A DNA stretch of 64,000 bases from Flagellimonas sp. MMG031 (lineage in GTDB: Bacteria > Bacteroidota > Bacteroidia > Flavobacteriales > Flavobacteriaceae): NCBI RefSeq assembly GCF_040112705.1, contig NZ_CP157804.1, positions 560,501-624,500 of the forward strand. Direction: 5' to 3'. Below are positions 28,136-38,135 of this stretch, piece after piece. The stretch's first letter is position 1, and each line of letters opens with the position of its first letter. The notes beneath the pieces were generated by a model. That model saw nothing but the letters and a program-made list of their open reading frames with translations, was not told the DNA's origin and ran no database searches. Position numbers and translations under genes: made by a program.

Positions 28136-30556
28136 TTAGTTCTGCGATTGCAGTCGGTCGCGTTCGTTTTTATCGATACCTCTTTGGTTATCCTCCAACC
28201 TAAAGTTCCCAAAATTATAGGTGAATCCAAAACGGATGAACTGTGTTTCGGGGCGTCTACGATAAAAATTGTCCTGATTCAGGTATTGCGAACGATAGGT
28301 GGGCACATACTGCTCCAAGATATCCTCTGCGGCAAGTGAAAGCACTATCTTATTGTCAAACAAGGTCTTGCGAAGGCCAAGCGTCAAATTAAACTGCTCA
28401 TCGGACACGTAAGAGCCAAAGAGAAATTGCGATACATAGGTGGCGGCGACTTCCCCGGTAAAGGTTCCATCTTTGGAAAGGGTCAAGTAATTGCCCAAAT
28501 AAGCGTAGACCCCATTCACCTCGTTGGTGAAGGGTACATTGCCGCTTTCCTCGGCCAAAAATGTTTCCTCTTCATGAAACAACGAAGTATAGGCGTACAG
28601 GAACCACGGATTCAAAATGGACTTGCTCAAGGTAAAATCCAATCCATAGGATTTACTTTCCAGTACGTTCTGTTTCAACTCTACCAAGGTTTGGTTCTCA
28701 TTGTCCTGAAATACCAAATAGGCTATGTTCCGGCCATTATCGCGATAGTATACATCAAAGAAGTACTCACTGTTGAGCGTGTAGTTGAAGTTGAAGTTAT
28801 TGCTAAAACTTGGCCTCAAACCCGGATTTCCTTCCTCAAAGTCGTTCTCGTTGTAAAAAAATCGGAAAGGATTCAGGTCGTTGTACTTGGGTCGGTTAAT
28901 ATTTCTTCCATAATCAAAGGAAAAGCTATGCTTGTCCGATGGCGAGTAAAGCAGGTACAGGGAAGGGAACGGCTCAAAAAAGTCCTGCGTATTTACCTGA
29001 TCTAAGGTCTCCGAAATACCTTCGGCCTGTGTCAACTCACCGCGCACACCCAATTTCATGGACCATTTTTCCCAGTTCTTCACAAAGCTCAAATACGCAG
29101 CGTAGACTTTCTCATCGTAGGTATACTCATCGGAGAGGGAGGCATCAACTGTATTGCTCGAACCGTTGAAATTGAAAAAATCGAGCTTGTTTTCGGAATA
29201 TATCGATGAATATTTCACTCCCGATTCAAAAGAGGCATTTCCGATGGGCGTAGCGTAGTCGATTTGACCTGTAAAAATTTGAATGTTTTGGTCGGTTTCC
29301 GAATCAAAACCAAAATCCCTTAAAAAAGTGCCGTCCGCATCAAAATAATCGGAGGCCAATCGTTGGAACGTCTCCCCGTTAAAATAGGTGTAATGACCGT
29401 TGGCCCGAATTTGCGCACCGGGTTTTTTGAGTTTGTGCACGTAAGTAAGGTCGAAGGCCAAGTTGGTATTGTCCATGTTGGCATTGTTCTGGGTGGTGAA
29501 GGTCGAATCCAACTCAGCCTGCGCATTGCTGATTTCGTTCCTGAGCAGGGTCTGTTGCTCTTGGTCCAGATTGAACAACAGGTTGGAGGTCAGATTGAGA
29601 CTATTGCGGTCATCAAAATCATAATCGAGGATAAAACTGGCATTTTGCGACTGCGAGCGGTCCGTTTGATTGTAATCTGTGTCCCAAACGGAGAAAATCG
29701 AATTGGTATCATCGATAAAACTGATGCCCTTTTTGGTTTTATTGACCTCTTTTTGGGGGTTGATGGTGTAATTGGCAAACAGATTGAGTTTATCCGTTTT
29801 GTAATAATGGCTCGTCCCGATACTGTACTTGGGGAATACCGCCTGGGTGAAGGATCCATTTACACTACCCTTATAGCCGGGAACAATGTTTTTGCTAGTG
29901 ACAATGTTCAAAATCGGTCCACCCTCGGCATCATAGCGGGCGGGTGGATTGGCTATCACTTCCACCGACTTGATGTTGGTTCCCGAAAGCCCTTGCAGCA
30001 GATCCTGTACCTCCTGCCCTGATAGCTGCACCTTTCTATCATTGAGGTAGACCGTGGCATTTTGGCCGCGTATCATCAAATTATCCTGATTGACGATAAC
30101 GCCGGGCGTATTTTTAAGGATGTCCCATGAGGTTCCCTGCGAAACCACTGTGTTTTCCACCGTAAAGACCAGTCTGTCCGGCAATCGTTGGAGTTTGGGA
30201 CGCTGAGCCGTGACCACTACCTCATCCAATTCATTGCTCTCCATGGGAATGATCAAAGCACCGAGGGATACGTCCTTTTTAATGTCCAATGCTCTGGGTT
30301 CGGAGCCCCTGCCCACATAACTCGCTTGCAGCAGATACAGGTTGGGCTCGACTTGCAAAAGCTCAAAAAAGCCTTCCTCATTGGCCGAACTTCCTTGAAC
30401 AAAGGTGGAATCCGTAGCCTTTAACAGCAAAATATTGGCGTAAGGTATTATCTGGTTCTGCTCGTCCACCACCTTTCCGGTAATCTTAAAGGTTTGGCCA
30501 TAAGCGCCACCTAAGGATAGGAGCACCCATATAAGTACGGTGGTGAGGTTCTTCAT
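28136..30556 (-). CDS. TonB-dependent outer-membrane receptor
   Basis: An 806-residue receptor with signal peptide (MKNLTTVLIWVLLSLGGAYG), a CarboxypepD_reg-like beta-sandwich (FKITGKVVDEQNQIIPYANI), a TonB plug (ELDEVVVTAQRPKLQRLPDRL ... VIVNQDNLMIRGQNATVYLN) and an OMP_b-brl_3-type barrel ending YNFGNFRLEDNQRGIDKNERDRLQSQN. Unlike SusC-type receptors it is short and has no SusD partner nearby, so a metal, peptide or siderophore ligand is as likely as a glycan. Transcribed alone, divergent from lepA. Confidence 0.92.
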   Translation of the reverse strand: MKNLTTVLIWVLLSLGGAYGQTFKITGKVVDEQNQIIPYANILLLKATDSTFVQGSSANEEGFFELLQVEPNLYLLQASYVGRGSEPRALDIKKDVSLGALIIPMESNELDEVVVTAQRPKLQRLPDRLVFTVENTVVSQGTSWDILKNTPGVIVNQDNLMIRGQNATVYLNDRKVQLSGQEVQDLLQGLSGTNIKSVEVIANPPARYDAEGGPILNIVTSKNIVPGYKGSVNGSFTQAVFPKYSIGTSHYYKTDKLNLFANYTINPQKEVNKTKKGISFIDDTNSIFSVWDTDYNQTDRSQSQNASFILDYDFDDRNSLNLTSNLLFNLDQEQQTLLRNEISNAQAELDSTFTTQNNANMDNTNLAFDLTYVHKLKKPGAQIRANGHYTYFNGETFQRLASDYFDADGTFLRDFGFDSETDQNIQIFTGQIDYATPIGNASFESGVKYSSIYSENKLDFFNFNGSSNTVDASLSDEYTYDEKVYAAYLSFVKNWEKWSMKLGVRGELTQAEGISETLDQVNTQDFFEPFPSLYLLYSPSDKHSFSFDYGRNINRPKYNDLNPFRFFYNENDFEEGNPGLRPSFSNNFNFNYTLNSEYFFDVYYRDNGRNIAYLVFQDNENQTLVELKQNVLESKSYGLDFTLSKSILNPWFLYAYTSLFHEEETFLAEESGNVPFTNEVNGVYAYLGNYLTLSKDGTFTGEVAATYVSQFLFGSYVSDEQFNLTLGLRKTLFDNKIVLSLAAEDILEQYVPTYRSQYLNQDNFYRRRPETQFIRFGFTYNFGNFRLEDNQRGIDKNERDRLQSQN

Positions 30557-30575
30557 TAGAGGTTTGGGTTGAACC

Positions 30576-30583
30576 TCAAATCT
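30576..30583 (-). promoter_or_regulatory. -7 promoter element of the TonB-dependent receptor gene
   Basis: TAGATTTG on the minus strand is an exact TAnnTTTG, about 20 bp upstream of the receptor ATG. The -33 element is weak. Confidence 0.55.
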
Positions 30584-30658
30584 AAGAAATTATTTTTGAG
30601 CGAAATAGCCCCTTATTTTCTTATTGATAAAAAACCCTTTATGGGTATGTAAAACAAT

Positions 30659-30666
30659 TATATTTG
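30659..30666 (+). promoter_or_regulatory. -7 promoter element of lepA
   Basis: TATATTTG is an exact TAnnTTTG 41 bp upstream of the lepA ATG at 30708. A transcript from it would exclude the open-frame extension that begins at 30624. Confidence 0.6.
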
Positions 30667-30707
30667 CAGTTGATAAAATCCCTTTTTTAGGGTATCTTAT
30701 TATTGTT

Positions 30708-32504
30708 ATGGAGAAGATCAGGAATTTTTGCATCATTGCACATATTGACCACGGTAAAAGTACCTTGGCCGACCGTTTGTTGGATTTTACCGGCTCGGTG
30801 ACCGAACGCGAGAAACAGGACCAATTGCTCGACAGCATGGACCTGGAGCGCGAACGTGGAATAACCATTAAGAGCCACGCCATTCAAATGGATTACGAGC
30901 ACAACGGTGAAAAGTATGTGCTCAACCTGATCGACACTCCCGGACACGTCGATTTCTCATACGAAGTGTCACGTTCCATTGCGGCCTGCGAAGGAGCGCT
31001 TTTGGTGGTAGATGCCGCCCAGAGTATTCAGGCTCAGACTATTTCCAACCTCTATTTGGCGTTGGAAAATGATTTGGAGATTATCCCCGTACTCAACAAA
31101 GTGGACCTTCCCAGTGCCAATCCCGAAGAAGTAACGGATGATATTGTGGACCTTTTGGGCTGCAAGCCGGAAGAGGTGATTCCAGCCAGTGCCAAAACAG
31201 GATTGGGTATTGAAGAAATATTAACGGCGATCATCGACCGTATTCCCCCACCAAAAGGGAACCGTGACGAGCCGTTGCAGGCCCTTGTTTTTGATTCCGT
31301 GTATAATCCTTTTAGAGGGGTGGAAACCTATTTTAGGGTTGTAAACGGAGAAATCACCAAAGGCCAAAAAATTAAATTCGTCGCTACGGGAAGATCCTAC
31401 GAAGCGGACGAAATTGGTACCCTAAAGCTGACCCAGCATCCCAAAAACAAGATTTCGACAGGGGATGTGGGCTATTTGATCACCGGTATAAAAGATGCAC
31501 GCGAGGTAAAAGTGGGTGATACCATCACCGATTCGGCCAACCCTACCAAAAACCCCATCAGTGGTTTTGAGGACGTAAAGCCCATGGTTTTTGCTGGAAT
31601 CTATCCCGTAGACACTGAAGATTTTGAGGATTTGCGGTCTTCCATGGAAAAATTGCAATTGAATGACGCTTCGCTGGTGTTTACACCTGAAAGTAGTGCT
31701 GCTCTGGGCTTCGGTTTTCGTTGTGGATTCTTGGGCATGTTGCATATGGAGATCATTCAAGAGCGTTTGGAACGTGAGTTCGATATGACCGTGATCACTA
31801 CGGTGCCCAACGTAAGCTACCACGCCTACACCACCAAAGGTGATGAAAAACCCATTATCGTTAACAATCCCTCCGATCTACCGGACCCATCGACCATTGA
31901 CCGGGTAGAGGAGCCCTATATTAAGGCGACCATTATCACCAAGGCCGACTTTGTGGGCAATGTGATGTCACTTTGCATTGAAAAGCGTGGACAAATCGTT
32001 AACCAGACCTATTTGACCACCGAGCGGGTCGAGTTGATCTTTGATATGCCCTTGGCTGAAATCGTTTTTGATTTTTATGACCGTTTGAAGACGGTTTCCA
32101 AAGGATATGCTTCTTTTGATTATTCCCCCATTGGCATGCGCACGTCTAAATTGGTACGGGTGGACATCCTGCTGAATGCGCAACCCGTTGATGCGCTTTC
32201 TGCATTGGTTCACTTTGACAATGCCTACCACATTGGTAAAAAGATGTGCGAAAAACTAAAGGAACTCATCCCAAGACAACAGTTCGATATTCCAATACAG
32301 GCCGCCATCGGTTCCAAGATCATTTCAAGGGAAACCATCAAAGCCTTGAGAAAGGACGTGACCGCCAAGTGTTACGGTGGAGATATATCGCGTAAACGTA
32401 AACTTTTGGAGAAGCAGAAAAAGGGTAAAAAGAGGATGCGCCAAGTAGGCAATGTGGAAATACCACAGCAAGCCTTTATGGCCGTTCTTAAATTGAACGA
32501 TTAA
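30708..32504 (+). CDS. lepA: Elongation factor 4 (LepA)
   Basis: A 598-residue ribosomal GTPase from ATG 30708 ([20 protein letters not shown]). G motifs are [24 protein letters not shown] and NKVDLPSA; the CTD signature [19 protein letters not shown] and C-terminal [26 protein letters not shown] distinguish EF4 from EF-G and TypA. It back-translocates or remodels stalled ribosomes and is very highly conserved. The 28 residues upstream in frame are not part of the family. Confidence 0.97.
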   Translation: MEKIRNFCIIAHIDHGKSTLADRLLDFTGSVTEREKQDQLLDSMDLERERGITIKSHAIQMDYEHNGEKYVLNLIDTPGHVDFSYEVSRSIAACEGALLVVDAAQSIQAQTISNLYLALENDLEIIPVLNKVDLPSANPEEVTDDIVDLLGCKPEEVIPASAKTGLGIEEILTAIIDRIPPPKGNRDEPLQALVFDSVYNPFRGVETYFRVVNGEITKGQKIKFVATGRSYEADEIGTLKLTQHPKNKISTGDVGYLITGIKDAREVKVGDTITDSANPTKNPISGFEDVKPMVFAGIYPVDTEDFEDLRSSMEKLQLNDASLVFTPESSAALGFGFRCGFLGMLHMEIIQERLEREFDMTVITTVPNVSYHAYTTKGDEKPIIVNNPSDLPDPSTIDRVEEPYIKATIITKADFVGNVMSLCIEKRGQIVNQTYLTTERVELIFDMPLAEIVFDFYDRLKTVSKGYASFDYSPIGMRTSKLVRVDILLNAQPVDALSALVHFDNAYHIGKKMCEKLKELIPRQQFDIPIQAAIGSKIISRETIKALRKDVTAKCYGGDISRKRKLLEKQKKGKKRMRQVGNVEIPQQAFMAVLKLND

Positions 32505-32675
32505 TAAGGTCTTCTCTTTAGGCTCTAGTTTTGATTTGATTCAGAAATGGAACTCCTCCACGCTATCCCTTTCTTGTTTTTATGACTACCCTATCAAAGA
32601 CTTAACAGCTATTTCCATGTATTTCAAAACTTAACTCACAACAAGTTGTCCCTATGGAAATGTGCTCTAATAAAA

Positions 32676-32710
32676 GAGGCCGAAGAAAATTTTTCCTTCG
32701 GCCTCTTTTT
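32676..32710. terminator. Bidirectional terminator between lepA and the lipoprotein gene
   Basis: A perfect 10-bp stem GAGGCCGAAG / CTTCGGCCTC with a T run on the plus strand and an A run on the other side. It ends both convergent transcripts. The 170 bp between the lepA stop and this hairpin hold no gene that I can see. Confidence 0.92.
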
Positions 32711-32720
32711 GAACATGCCA

Positions 32721-32969
32721 TTAATTTGAACACAATGATTGGGCATACTCTTTAGGCGTTAATCCTTCGGCCCCTAAAAGCTTGGGGTCTGTTGTTGTTG
32801 TAGAACCGGCAACGGATAGTGTCCAAGTGCCGTCAGCGTTATCGCATACTTCCACTTTATTTCCTTGAAGAGTACAAGATTCACATTCTTTGGTTGGTTT
32901 ATCGTCATCTTTAGAGCACGCTGTAATTAAAGTTGCAACAATAAGGGTTGTCAGTACTAGTTTTTTCAT
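32721..32969 (-). CDS. Small lipoprotein of unknown function
   Basis: An 82-residue protein with a lipoprotein signal (MKKLVLTTLIVATLITACSKDDD, lipobox ITAC; the acidic SKDDD after Cys is a Bacteroidota surface-export-like signal). The mature part has four further cysteines in CESCTLQGNKVEVCDN and SLCSN, which could form disulphides. No known domain. Upstream lie a promoter and the 21-bp triple repeat at 33037, so expression may be controlled by a dedicated regulator. Confidence 0.8.
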   Translation of the reverse strand: MKKLVLTTLIVATLITACSKDDDKPTKECESCTLQGNKVEVCDNADGTWTLSVAGSTTTTDPKLLGAEGLTPKEYAQSLCSN

Positions 32970-32976
32970 TTTTAAA

Positions 32977-33006
32977 GAAATCTATTTGGTTTATAATTCG
33001 CCAAAA
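32977..33006 (-). promoter_or_regulatory. Promoter of the small lipoprotein gene
   Basis: On the minus strand TTTTGG (33006-33001), 16-bp spacer and TAGATTTC (32984-32977), one mismatch from TAnnTTTG. The -7 element ends seven bases before the ATG, implying a leader of only a few bases. Confidence 0.5.
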
Positions 33007-33036
33007 TAGCTATGTCCAAACTTTTATTTGCCCCTT

Positions 33037-33099
33037 AATTGACAAATGACCCCTTTGAATTGATCAATGCCCCATATGAATTGACGAATGCATTTACAG
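33037..33099 (-). promoter_or_regulatory. Three 21-bp direct repeats, candidate regulator-binding array
   Basis: AATTGAC/T starts at 33037, 33058 and 33079, exactly 21 bp apart, each followed after two bases by ATG. Read toward the lipoprotein gene the unit is CATnnGTCAATT (one unit has GATCAATT). The same unit, spacing, copy number and orientation occur at 42565-42618 upstream of another gene. The 21-bp period (two helical turns) suits a dimeric or oligomeric activator binding one DNA face, as LytTR-domain proteins do. The array is about 50 bp upstream of the -7 element. Confidence 0.65.
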
Positions 33100-33509
33100 A
33101 TTTTTTCTTGTGGCTTTTTTATTACATCGCATGGTGTTAATCCTTATAGCGGTCTTTTCTTGGTCCTAATTTTCCACAAAAAGTCTAGCTATTGACATAA
33201 TTATCAAACAGCCATTAAGGAGTGAATCTCATATTAAGAAGAAATCGGCTGTTTGTGGCAAAATTGTTTCAAGTATTGATTAACAAGTCCATAAGCCCGA
33301 TACAATGGTTGAATTTTCTTGGTGTGTACTTTTTTGGTTCACAAAAATCTTGCTAAAAGGTCGTGGGAGTCTGTTTCGCAAAAAAAAACTTTCGTAGTAA
33401 CGCTTCTTTCGAAAATTTTCTACCCTAAGAAAACCCGTAAAGAAACCAATATTTATTCTTCAAAGAAAGCTACGGTGGAGTATTAATAGCTTTAATTGGT
33501 TAGCCCGTT
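33100..33509. other. Intergenic region without a recognisable gene
   Basis: About 410 AT-rich bases after the antiporter stop. No open frame of coding quality on either strand. The one structure I see is a 9-bp inverted repeat CAAACAGCC (33205-33213) / GGCTGTTTG (33247-33255) around a 33-base loop, which could be part of a small RNA or an operator. Confidence 0.5.
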
Positions 33510-35372
33510 TCATTCTTCATTTTCATCATTCTCATCTTCTTGGGTTTCGTCATTTTCCAATATTTTGCCTAGGTACACCAGCTTGTAGCCTTCCCCTTTG
33601 GGTGTAAAGTCCTTGCTGTTTGCAGGGATGATCTCGATACTGCCATCTGGGGATTTGGTAAATAAGGGAACAATATCGCGGTCTTCGTAGGTTATATCGA
33701 TAAGCTTGTCATAATGTTCTTTGTCCTCCAGTTCGATTTCGTGGATGGTAGGATGCTTGCGAACCGTGTCCATTAACTGGATAAAATCGTCCGTGTGTGA
33801 AAATAGCCCTTCCTTCGGATTGTTATCAGGGTCATTTACTTCCTCAGTGTTCACCAAGCGGAAAGCTCCATTTTCACCAAATTGTCGTTGGAATTTTTTG
33901 ATGGCAAATTTGTTGATGTCCGAATTGCCGGTCAATGCCATCAAATAACCCATATCGTTCAGTTCGATGTTATCCGTTAGCGTATCGGAAAAAATATTGG
34001 CCGTTATGGCTTCCAACCCCAATTTTTTGGCCTTGTCCACATTGTTTTGGTTGTTGTCTATCAACACCACGTGCCTGTTGTTCTTTCTAAGGTAGTTCCC
34101 TATCAATCTCGAGAGTCTGGAAGCACCGATAATCAATATACCTTCCGATTTCTTCAAAAACACACCCACCAATTTTGCAAATACACGGGCGGTGGTCGCA
34201 TTCAACAGTACCGTTCCCAACACGATCATGAATACCAAAGGGGTAATATATTCGGCTCCGGGTTCGCCCCGTTGCATCAGTTTTGAACCAAAAAGGGAAG
34301 CAATACCGGCCGCAACGATTCCTCGAGGCCCTACCCAACCGATAAAGAGTTTTTCGTTGAACTTTAAATTGGACCCTTGCGAACTCAAGAACACCCCTAT
34401 GGGCCTTATGAGAAAAACAATGACCGCAAAAAGGATGACTGTGTTCCAATTGTAAATCAACTCCATATCACTGATATTGATATTGGCCGCCAGCAGGATA
34501 AAGAGAATGGAAATCAAAAGTACGCTCAATGATTCCTTAAAATAGAGCAATTCTTTTAGGTTCGGCAAGTTCATATTGCCCATCACCATACCCATGACCA
34601 CAACGGCCAATAGTCCCGATTCGTGCGCAAACAGGTCCGATTCCACATACACCAATAGTACTGTTGACAGGGAAACCACGTTCAGCAAATAATGCGGAAT
34701 AAAATCCCTTTTGATGGCAAAGGCCAACGCATGCGCAAAGGTGAATCCGAAGGTGGTCCCAAAAAGGATAATCTTTCCAAACTCCACCAAAGCGGTCTGG
34801 GTAAAGGCCTGCCCCTCTCCCACACTGATAAACTCAAAAACCAATACCGCAACCAACGCTCCGATAGGGTCGATTAGGATACCTTCCCACTTTAAAACGG
34901 CAGAGACATCCTTTTTTAAGGGAATGTTCCTTAAAATCGGGGTAATTACCGTCGGGCCGGTTACAATGATCAGACCGGAGAACAAAAAGGAAATCTGCCA
35001 TGAGAGGCCAAAAATATAATGGGCCGCAACACCGGCGCCAAAAAAGGTAACGATGGTACCAACGGTGATCAGCTTGGTAATCACGGGCCCCACATTGGAT
35101 ATTTCAGCTCTCTTGAGCGTTAGGCCACCTTCAAAAAGGATGACGCTAATGGCCAGCGAAACAAAGGAATAGAGCCCTTCCCCGGGGAACAGGCCCTTTT
35201 CGCCGTTCCAGATAGGTTCTATCAATTTTGATCCGTCTTCCGTATATAGGGTGGCAATAGGCCCTACCAACAAACCAATCAATATCAAGGGCAAAATTGC
35301 GGGCAATTTAAATCGCCAGGCCACCCATTGTGCAATAATTCCAAGAATTATGATTCCTGCAAGTTCGAGCAT
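33510..35372 (-). CDS. Cation/proton antiporter (CPA family) with C-terminal RCK (TrkA-N) domain
   Basis: A 620-residue protein. Residues 1-400 hold about 12 membrane segments of the Na+/H+ exchanger fold, with VILFEGGLTLKRAEI, TGPTVITPIL, WEGILIDPIGALVAV and WVGPRGIVAAGIASL. Residues about 415-525 form a Rossmann-type TrkA-N domain (GILIIGASRLSRLIGNYL, VVLIDNNQNNVDKAKKLGL) that may bind NAD(H) and gate transport. The C terminus has a further RCK-like part and a very acidic tail (ENDETQEDENDENEE). It exchanges K+ or Na+ for H+ at the inner membrane. Stands alone. Confidence 0.92.
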   Translation of the reverse strand: MLELAGIIILGIIAQWVAWRFKLPAILPLILIGLLVGPIATLYTEDGSKLIEPIWNGEKGLFPGEGLYSFVSLAISVILFEGGLTLKRAEISNVGPVITKLITVGTIVTFFGAGVAAHYIFGLSWQISFLFSGLIIVTGPTVITPILRNIPLKKDVSAVLKWEGILIDPIGALVAVLVFEFISVGEGQAFTQTALVEFGKIILFGTTFGFTFAHALAFAIKRDFIPHYLLNVVSLSTVLLVYVESDLFAHESGLLAVVVMGMVMGNMNLPNLKELLYFKESLSVLLISILFILLAANINISDMELIYNWNTVILFAVIVFLIRPIGVFLSSQGSNLKFNEKLFIGWVGPRGIVAAGIASLFGSKLMQRGEPGAEYITPLVFMIVLGTVLLNATTARVFAKLVGVFLKKSEGILIIGASRLSRLIGNYLRKNNRHVVLIDNNQNNVDKAKKLGLEAITANIFSDTLTDNIELNDMGYLMALTGNSDINKFAIKKFQRQFGENGAFRLVNTEEVNDPDNNPKEGLFSHTDDFIQLMDTVRKHPTIHEIELEDKEHYDKLIDITYEDRDIVPLFTKSPDGSIEIIPANSKDFTPKGEGYKLVYLGKILENDETQEDENDENEE

Positions 35373-35591
35373 GGTCTAAGTTTTGTGGAAATTTACTGTT
35401 TTTCTTTTAGATATTGACCCTTTGCCCAACGCTCTACTGTTTCCCGCCGCCAATCGCTTGATCGTTTTGGGAACGACATTCATTTTTGGCCTTTACTGGT
35501 CGCTTTTTTGTTAAATTACGGCCAATATATCTTTATTTTTTCGGCATTTGGGGCGTGCTTTTCTTATTTTGCAGCCCATTTTACTTTCAGA

Positions 35592-36458
35592 ATGACAATT
35601 TATCCCATTGAGACCGGTAATTTTAAGTTGGATGGCGGAGCCATGTTCGGTGTGGTGCCCAAATCCATTTGGAACAGGACCAATCCTGCCGACCAAAACA
35701 ATATGATCGATTTGGCCGCCCGCTGCCTATTGATTGAGGATGGCGATCGACTTATTTTGATCGACAACGGTCTTGGGAACAAACAATCGGAGAAGTTTTT
35801 TAGCTATTACTATCTCTGGGGAGATCAAACATTGGACAGATCATTGGAAAAAGTGGGCTTCCACCGTGATGATGTCACCGATGTTTTTTTGACCCACCTT
35901 CACTTTGATCACTGTGGGGGCAGTATCCAATGGAACAAAGACCGAACAGGCTATGAACCTGCTTTTAAAAATGCCAAATTTTGGACCAACAAGGACCACT
36001 GGGAATGGGCCACCAAACCCAACGCCCGTGAAAAAGCTTCTTTTTTAAAGGAAAACCTTTTGCCCATGCAAGAGAGCGGCCAGCTCCATTTTGTGGACCG
36101 AAATGATGGTTCATTCCTAGAAAAATCCGAACTCGGTTTTGGCATCCACTTTGTGGATGGGCATACCGATAAGCAAATGTTGCCCCACCTCCAATACCAA
36201 GGTAAAACCCTTGTGTTTGTTGCCGATTTGATTCCAACCGTCGGTCACATTCCCCTACCCTACGTCATGGGCTACGATACCCGGCCATTATTGACACTGG
36301 AGGAAAAAAGCCGCTTTTTGAATCAAGCTGTTGAAAATGATTGGTTGTTGCTTTTTGAGCACGATGCCCACAATCAAATCTGCTCCTTGCAGCAAACGGA
36401 AAAGGGGGCGCGCCTCGATCAAGTCTTTACGTATCAAGAATTATTCAATACACCGTAA
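35592..36458 (+). CDS. MBL-fold metallohydrolase (AHL-lactonase-like group)
   Basis: A 288-residue metallo-beta-lactamase-fold protein from ATG 35592 (MTIYPIETGNFKLDGGAMFG); the frame is open from 35508 but the extra residues do not belong to the fold. Metal motif HLHFDHCGG (HxHxDH), later His in DGHTDKQMLPH and Asp in FVADLIPT; the final His is in LLFEHDAH. The GAMFGVVPKSIWN start and LIDNGLG are typical of quorum-quenching-lactonase-like hydrolases widespread in Bacteroidota; the substrate is unknown. The S8 peptidase follows after 24 bp. Confidence 0.9.
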   Translation: MTIYPIETGNFKLDGGAMFGVVPKSIWNRTNPADQNNMIDLAARCLLIEDGDRLILIDNGLGNKQSEKFFSYYYLWGDQTLDRSLEKVGFHRDDVTDVFLTHLHFDHCGGSIQWNKDRTGYEPAFKNAKFWTNKDHWEWATKPNAREKASFLKENLLPMQESGQLHFVDRNDGSFLEKSELGFGIHFVDGHTDKQMLPHLQYQGKTLVFVADLIPTVGHIPLPYVMGYDTRPLLTLEEKSRFLNQAVENDWLLLFEHDAHNQICSLQQTEKGARLDQVFTYQELFNTP

Positions 36459-36482
36459 CTCTTTTTTATTCCTAAACAATTT

Positions 36483-38132
36483 ATGAATTGCACATATAAC
36501 AAACTATCGTTCCTTTCGCTTTCTGCGGCCCTTATTTTGATGGGTTGTGGATCAACCACATTGGTTTCCACCCCTGTGGAGAACATCGATGCCGTTCCTT
36601 TAAAGGTTTCAGAGCTTACCGAAGCAGAAAAAAAGCATTGGGGACACCTAGACCTAATCCAAGACACCATTCCCGGAATGAGTGTGGACAGGGCCTACAA
36701 TGAAATTATCAAAAACAAAAAAGGAAAAACCGTAGTGGTCGCCGTTCTGGATTCAGGGATGGATTTGGACCACGAAGATCTAAAGGGTGTGCTTTGGACC
36801 AATTCCGATGAAACTCCCAACAACGGGAAGGACGACGACGGCAATGGTTATGTGGACGATATTCACGGCTATAATTTTCTTGGGGATTCCTATAATGAGC
36901 AATTGGAATATGTGCGTATGCTCCGCCTGAACATTGGTGATGCCTCACAAAGAGCAGAAGCGAGGCTTCTTTTGGATAAGAAATACCCTGAAGCCCTTCA
37001 AAACAAGCAGCAATACGAACAAATTTTTCAAGTGGTCAAAGGAGCCGACCAACTTGTCCAAGACGAACTTGGTAAAGAAACCTATACCAAGGAAGATTTA
37101 CTTTCCATTGAACCCAAGACCGCCCAAATGGAGCAAAGTGTTGCCGTGTTGACACAGATGTTCACCTATGGGGATAGTATTTCCGAAGTGTTGGAAGAAC
37201 TTGAAGAAGGAATTACCTATTTTACCGAGCAAGTCAACTATAATCTGAACAAGGACTTTAACGGTAGGGCTCCCGTGGGCGATGACCCTTACGACATTAC
37301 CGATGTGCCCTATGGCAACGGAAACCCGGACAACCAAGTAGAGAGCGAAAGCCATGGTACGCACGTAGCGGGTATTATTGCCGCACAGCGAAACAACGGA
37401 ATCGGTGTAAACGGCGTCGCCAAAAATGTGGAACTCATGAGTATTCGTGCGGTGCCAAACGGGGACGAATACGATAAGGATATCGCTTTAGGTATCCGAT
37501 ACGCAGTAGACAATGGTGCTTCCATCATCAATTGTAGTTTTGGAAAATCCTTCTCCCCAAAAGCAGAATGGGTCTATGAGGCCATCAAATATGCCGCCTC
37601 CAAGGACGTATTGATTGTTCATGCAGCTGGTAACGATGGAGAGAACCTAGAACTTCCGGAAAACAGAAATTATCCCAATGATGACATGGACACCGAAACG
37701 GAGTTTGTGGATAACTTGATTACCGTTGGGGCCCTTTCCAGTAACTATGGCTCCGAAATGGTTGCCTCTTTTTCCAATTATGGCAGTCAACGGGTGGACG
37801 TTTTTGCCCCGGGTGCAGAGATTTACTCTACCATGCCCAACAGTGCATACGAATTTCAAGGAGGGACTTCCATGGCAGCACCTGCCGTGGCCGGTGTAGC
37901 GGCCTTGATTCGCTCGTACTATCCCGACCTGTCGGCATCACAAGTAAAAAACATTATCATGGAATCCGGTCTAAGGACCAAAACCTCCGTAATTGTGGCC
38001 GGTGACGAAACCAAAGCCACCACTTTTGATAAAATTTCCAAATCGGGCAAAATGGTGAATGCCTACAATGCCTTAATTTTAGCAAACAACGTCTCAAACG
38101 GCAAAATGACCTTGGACAGTAATTCAAAATAA
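36483..38132 (+). CDS. Subtilisin-like (S8) serine peptidase, lipoprotein
   Basis: A 549-residue peptidase with lipoprotein signal (ALILMGCGS), catalytic triad D90 (VAVLDSGMD), H291 (SHGTHVAGI) and S463 (GGTSMAAPA). About 140 extra residues between D and H (helical, charged, 150-260) form an insertion larger than in classical subtilisins. It should be anchored on the periplasmic or outer face. The M1 peptidase gene starts 3 bp later, so the two secreted peptidases are co-expressed. Confidence 0.95.
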   Translation: MNCTYNKLSFLSLSAALILMGCGSTTLVSTPVENIDAVPLKVSELTEAEKKHWGHLDLIQDTIPGMSVDRAYNEIIKNKKGKTVVVAVLDSGMDLDHEDLKGVLWTNSDETPNNGKDDDGNGYVDDIHGYNFLGDSYNEQLEYVRMLRLNIGDASQRAEARLLLDKKYPEALQNKQQYEQIFQVVKGADQLVQDELGKETYTKEDLLSIEPKTAQMEQSVAVLTQMFTYGDSISEVLEELEEGITYFTEQVNYNLNKDFNGRAPVGDDPYDITDVPYGNGNPDNQVESESHGTHVAGIIAAQRNNGIGVNGVAKNVELMSIRAVPNGDEYDKDIALGIRYAVDNGASIINCSFGKSFSPKAEWVYEAIKYAASKDVLIVHAAGNDGENLELPENRNYPNDDMDTETEFVDNLITVGALSSNYGSEMVASFSNYGSQRVDVFAPGAEIYSTMPNSAYEFQGGTSMAAPAVAGVAALIRSYYPDLSASQVKNIIMESGLRTKTSVIVAGDETKATTFDKISKSGKMVNAYNALILANNVSNGKMTLDSNSK

Positions 38133-38135
38133 TTT

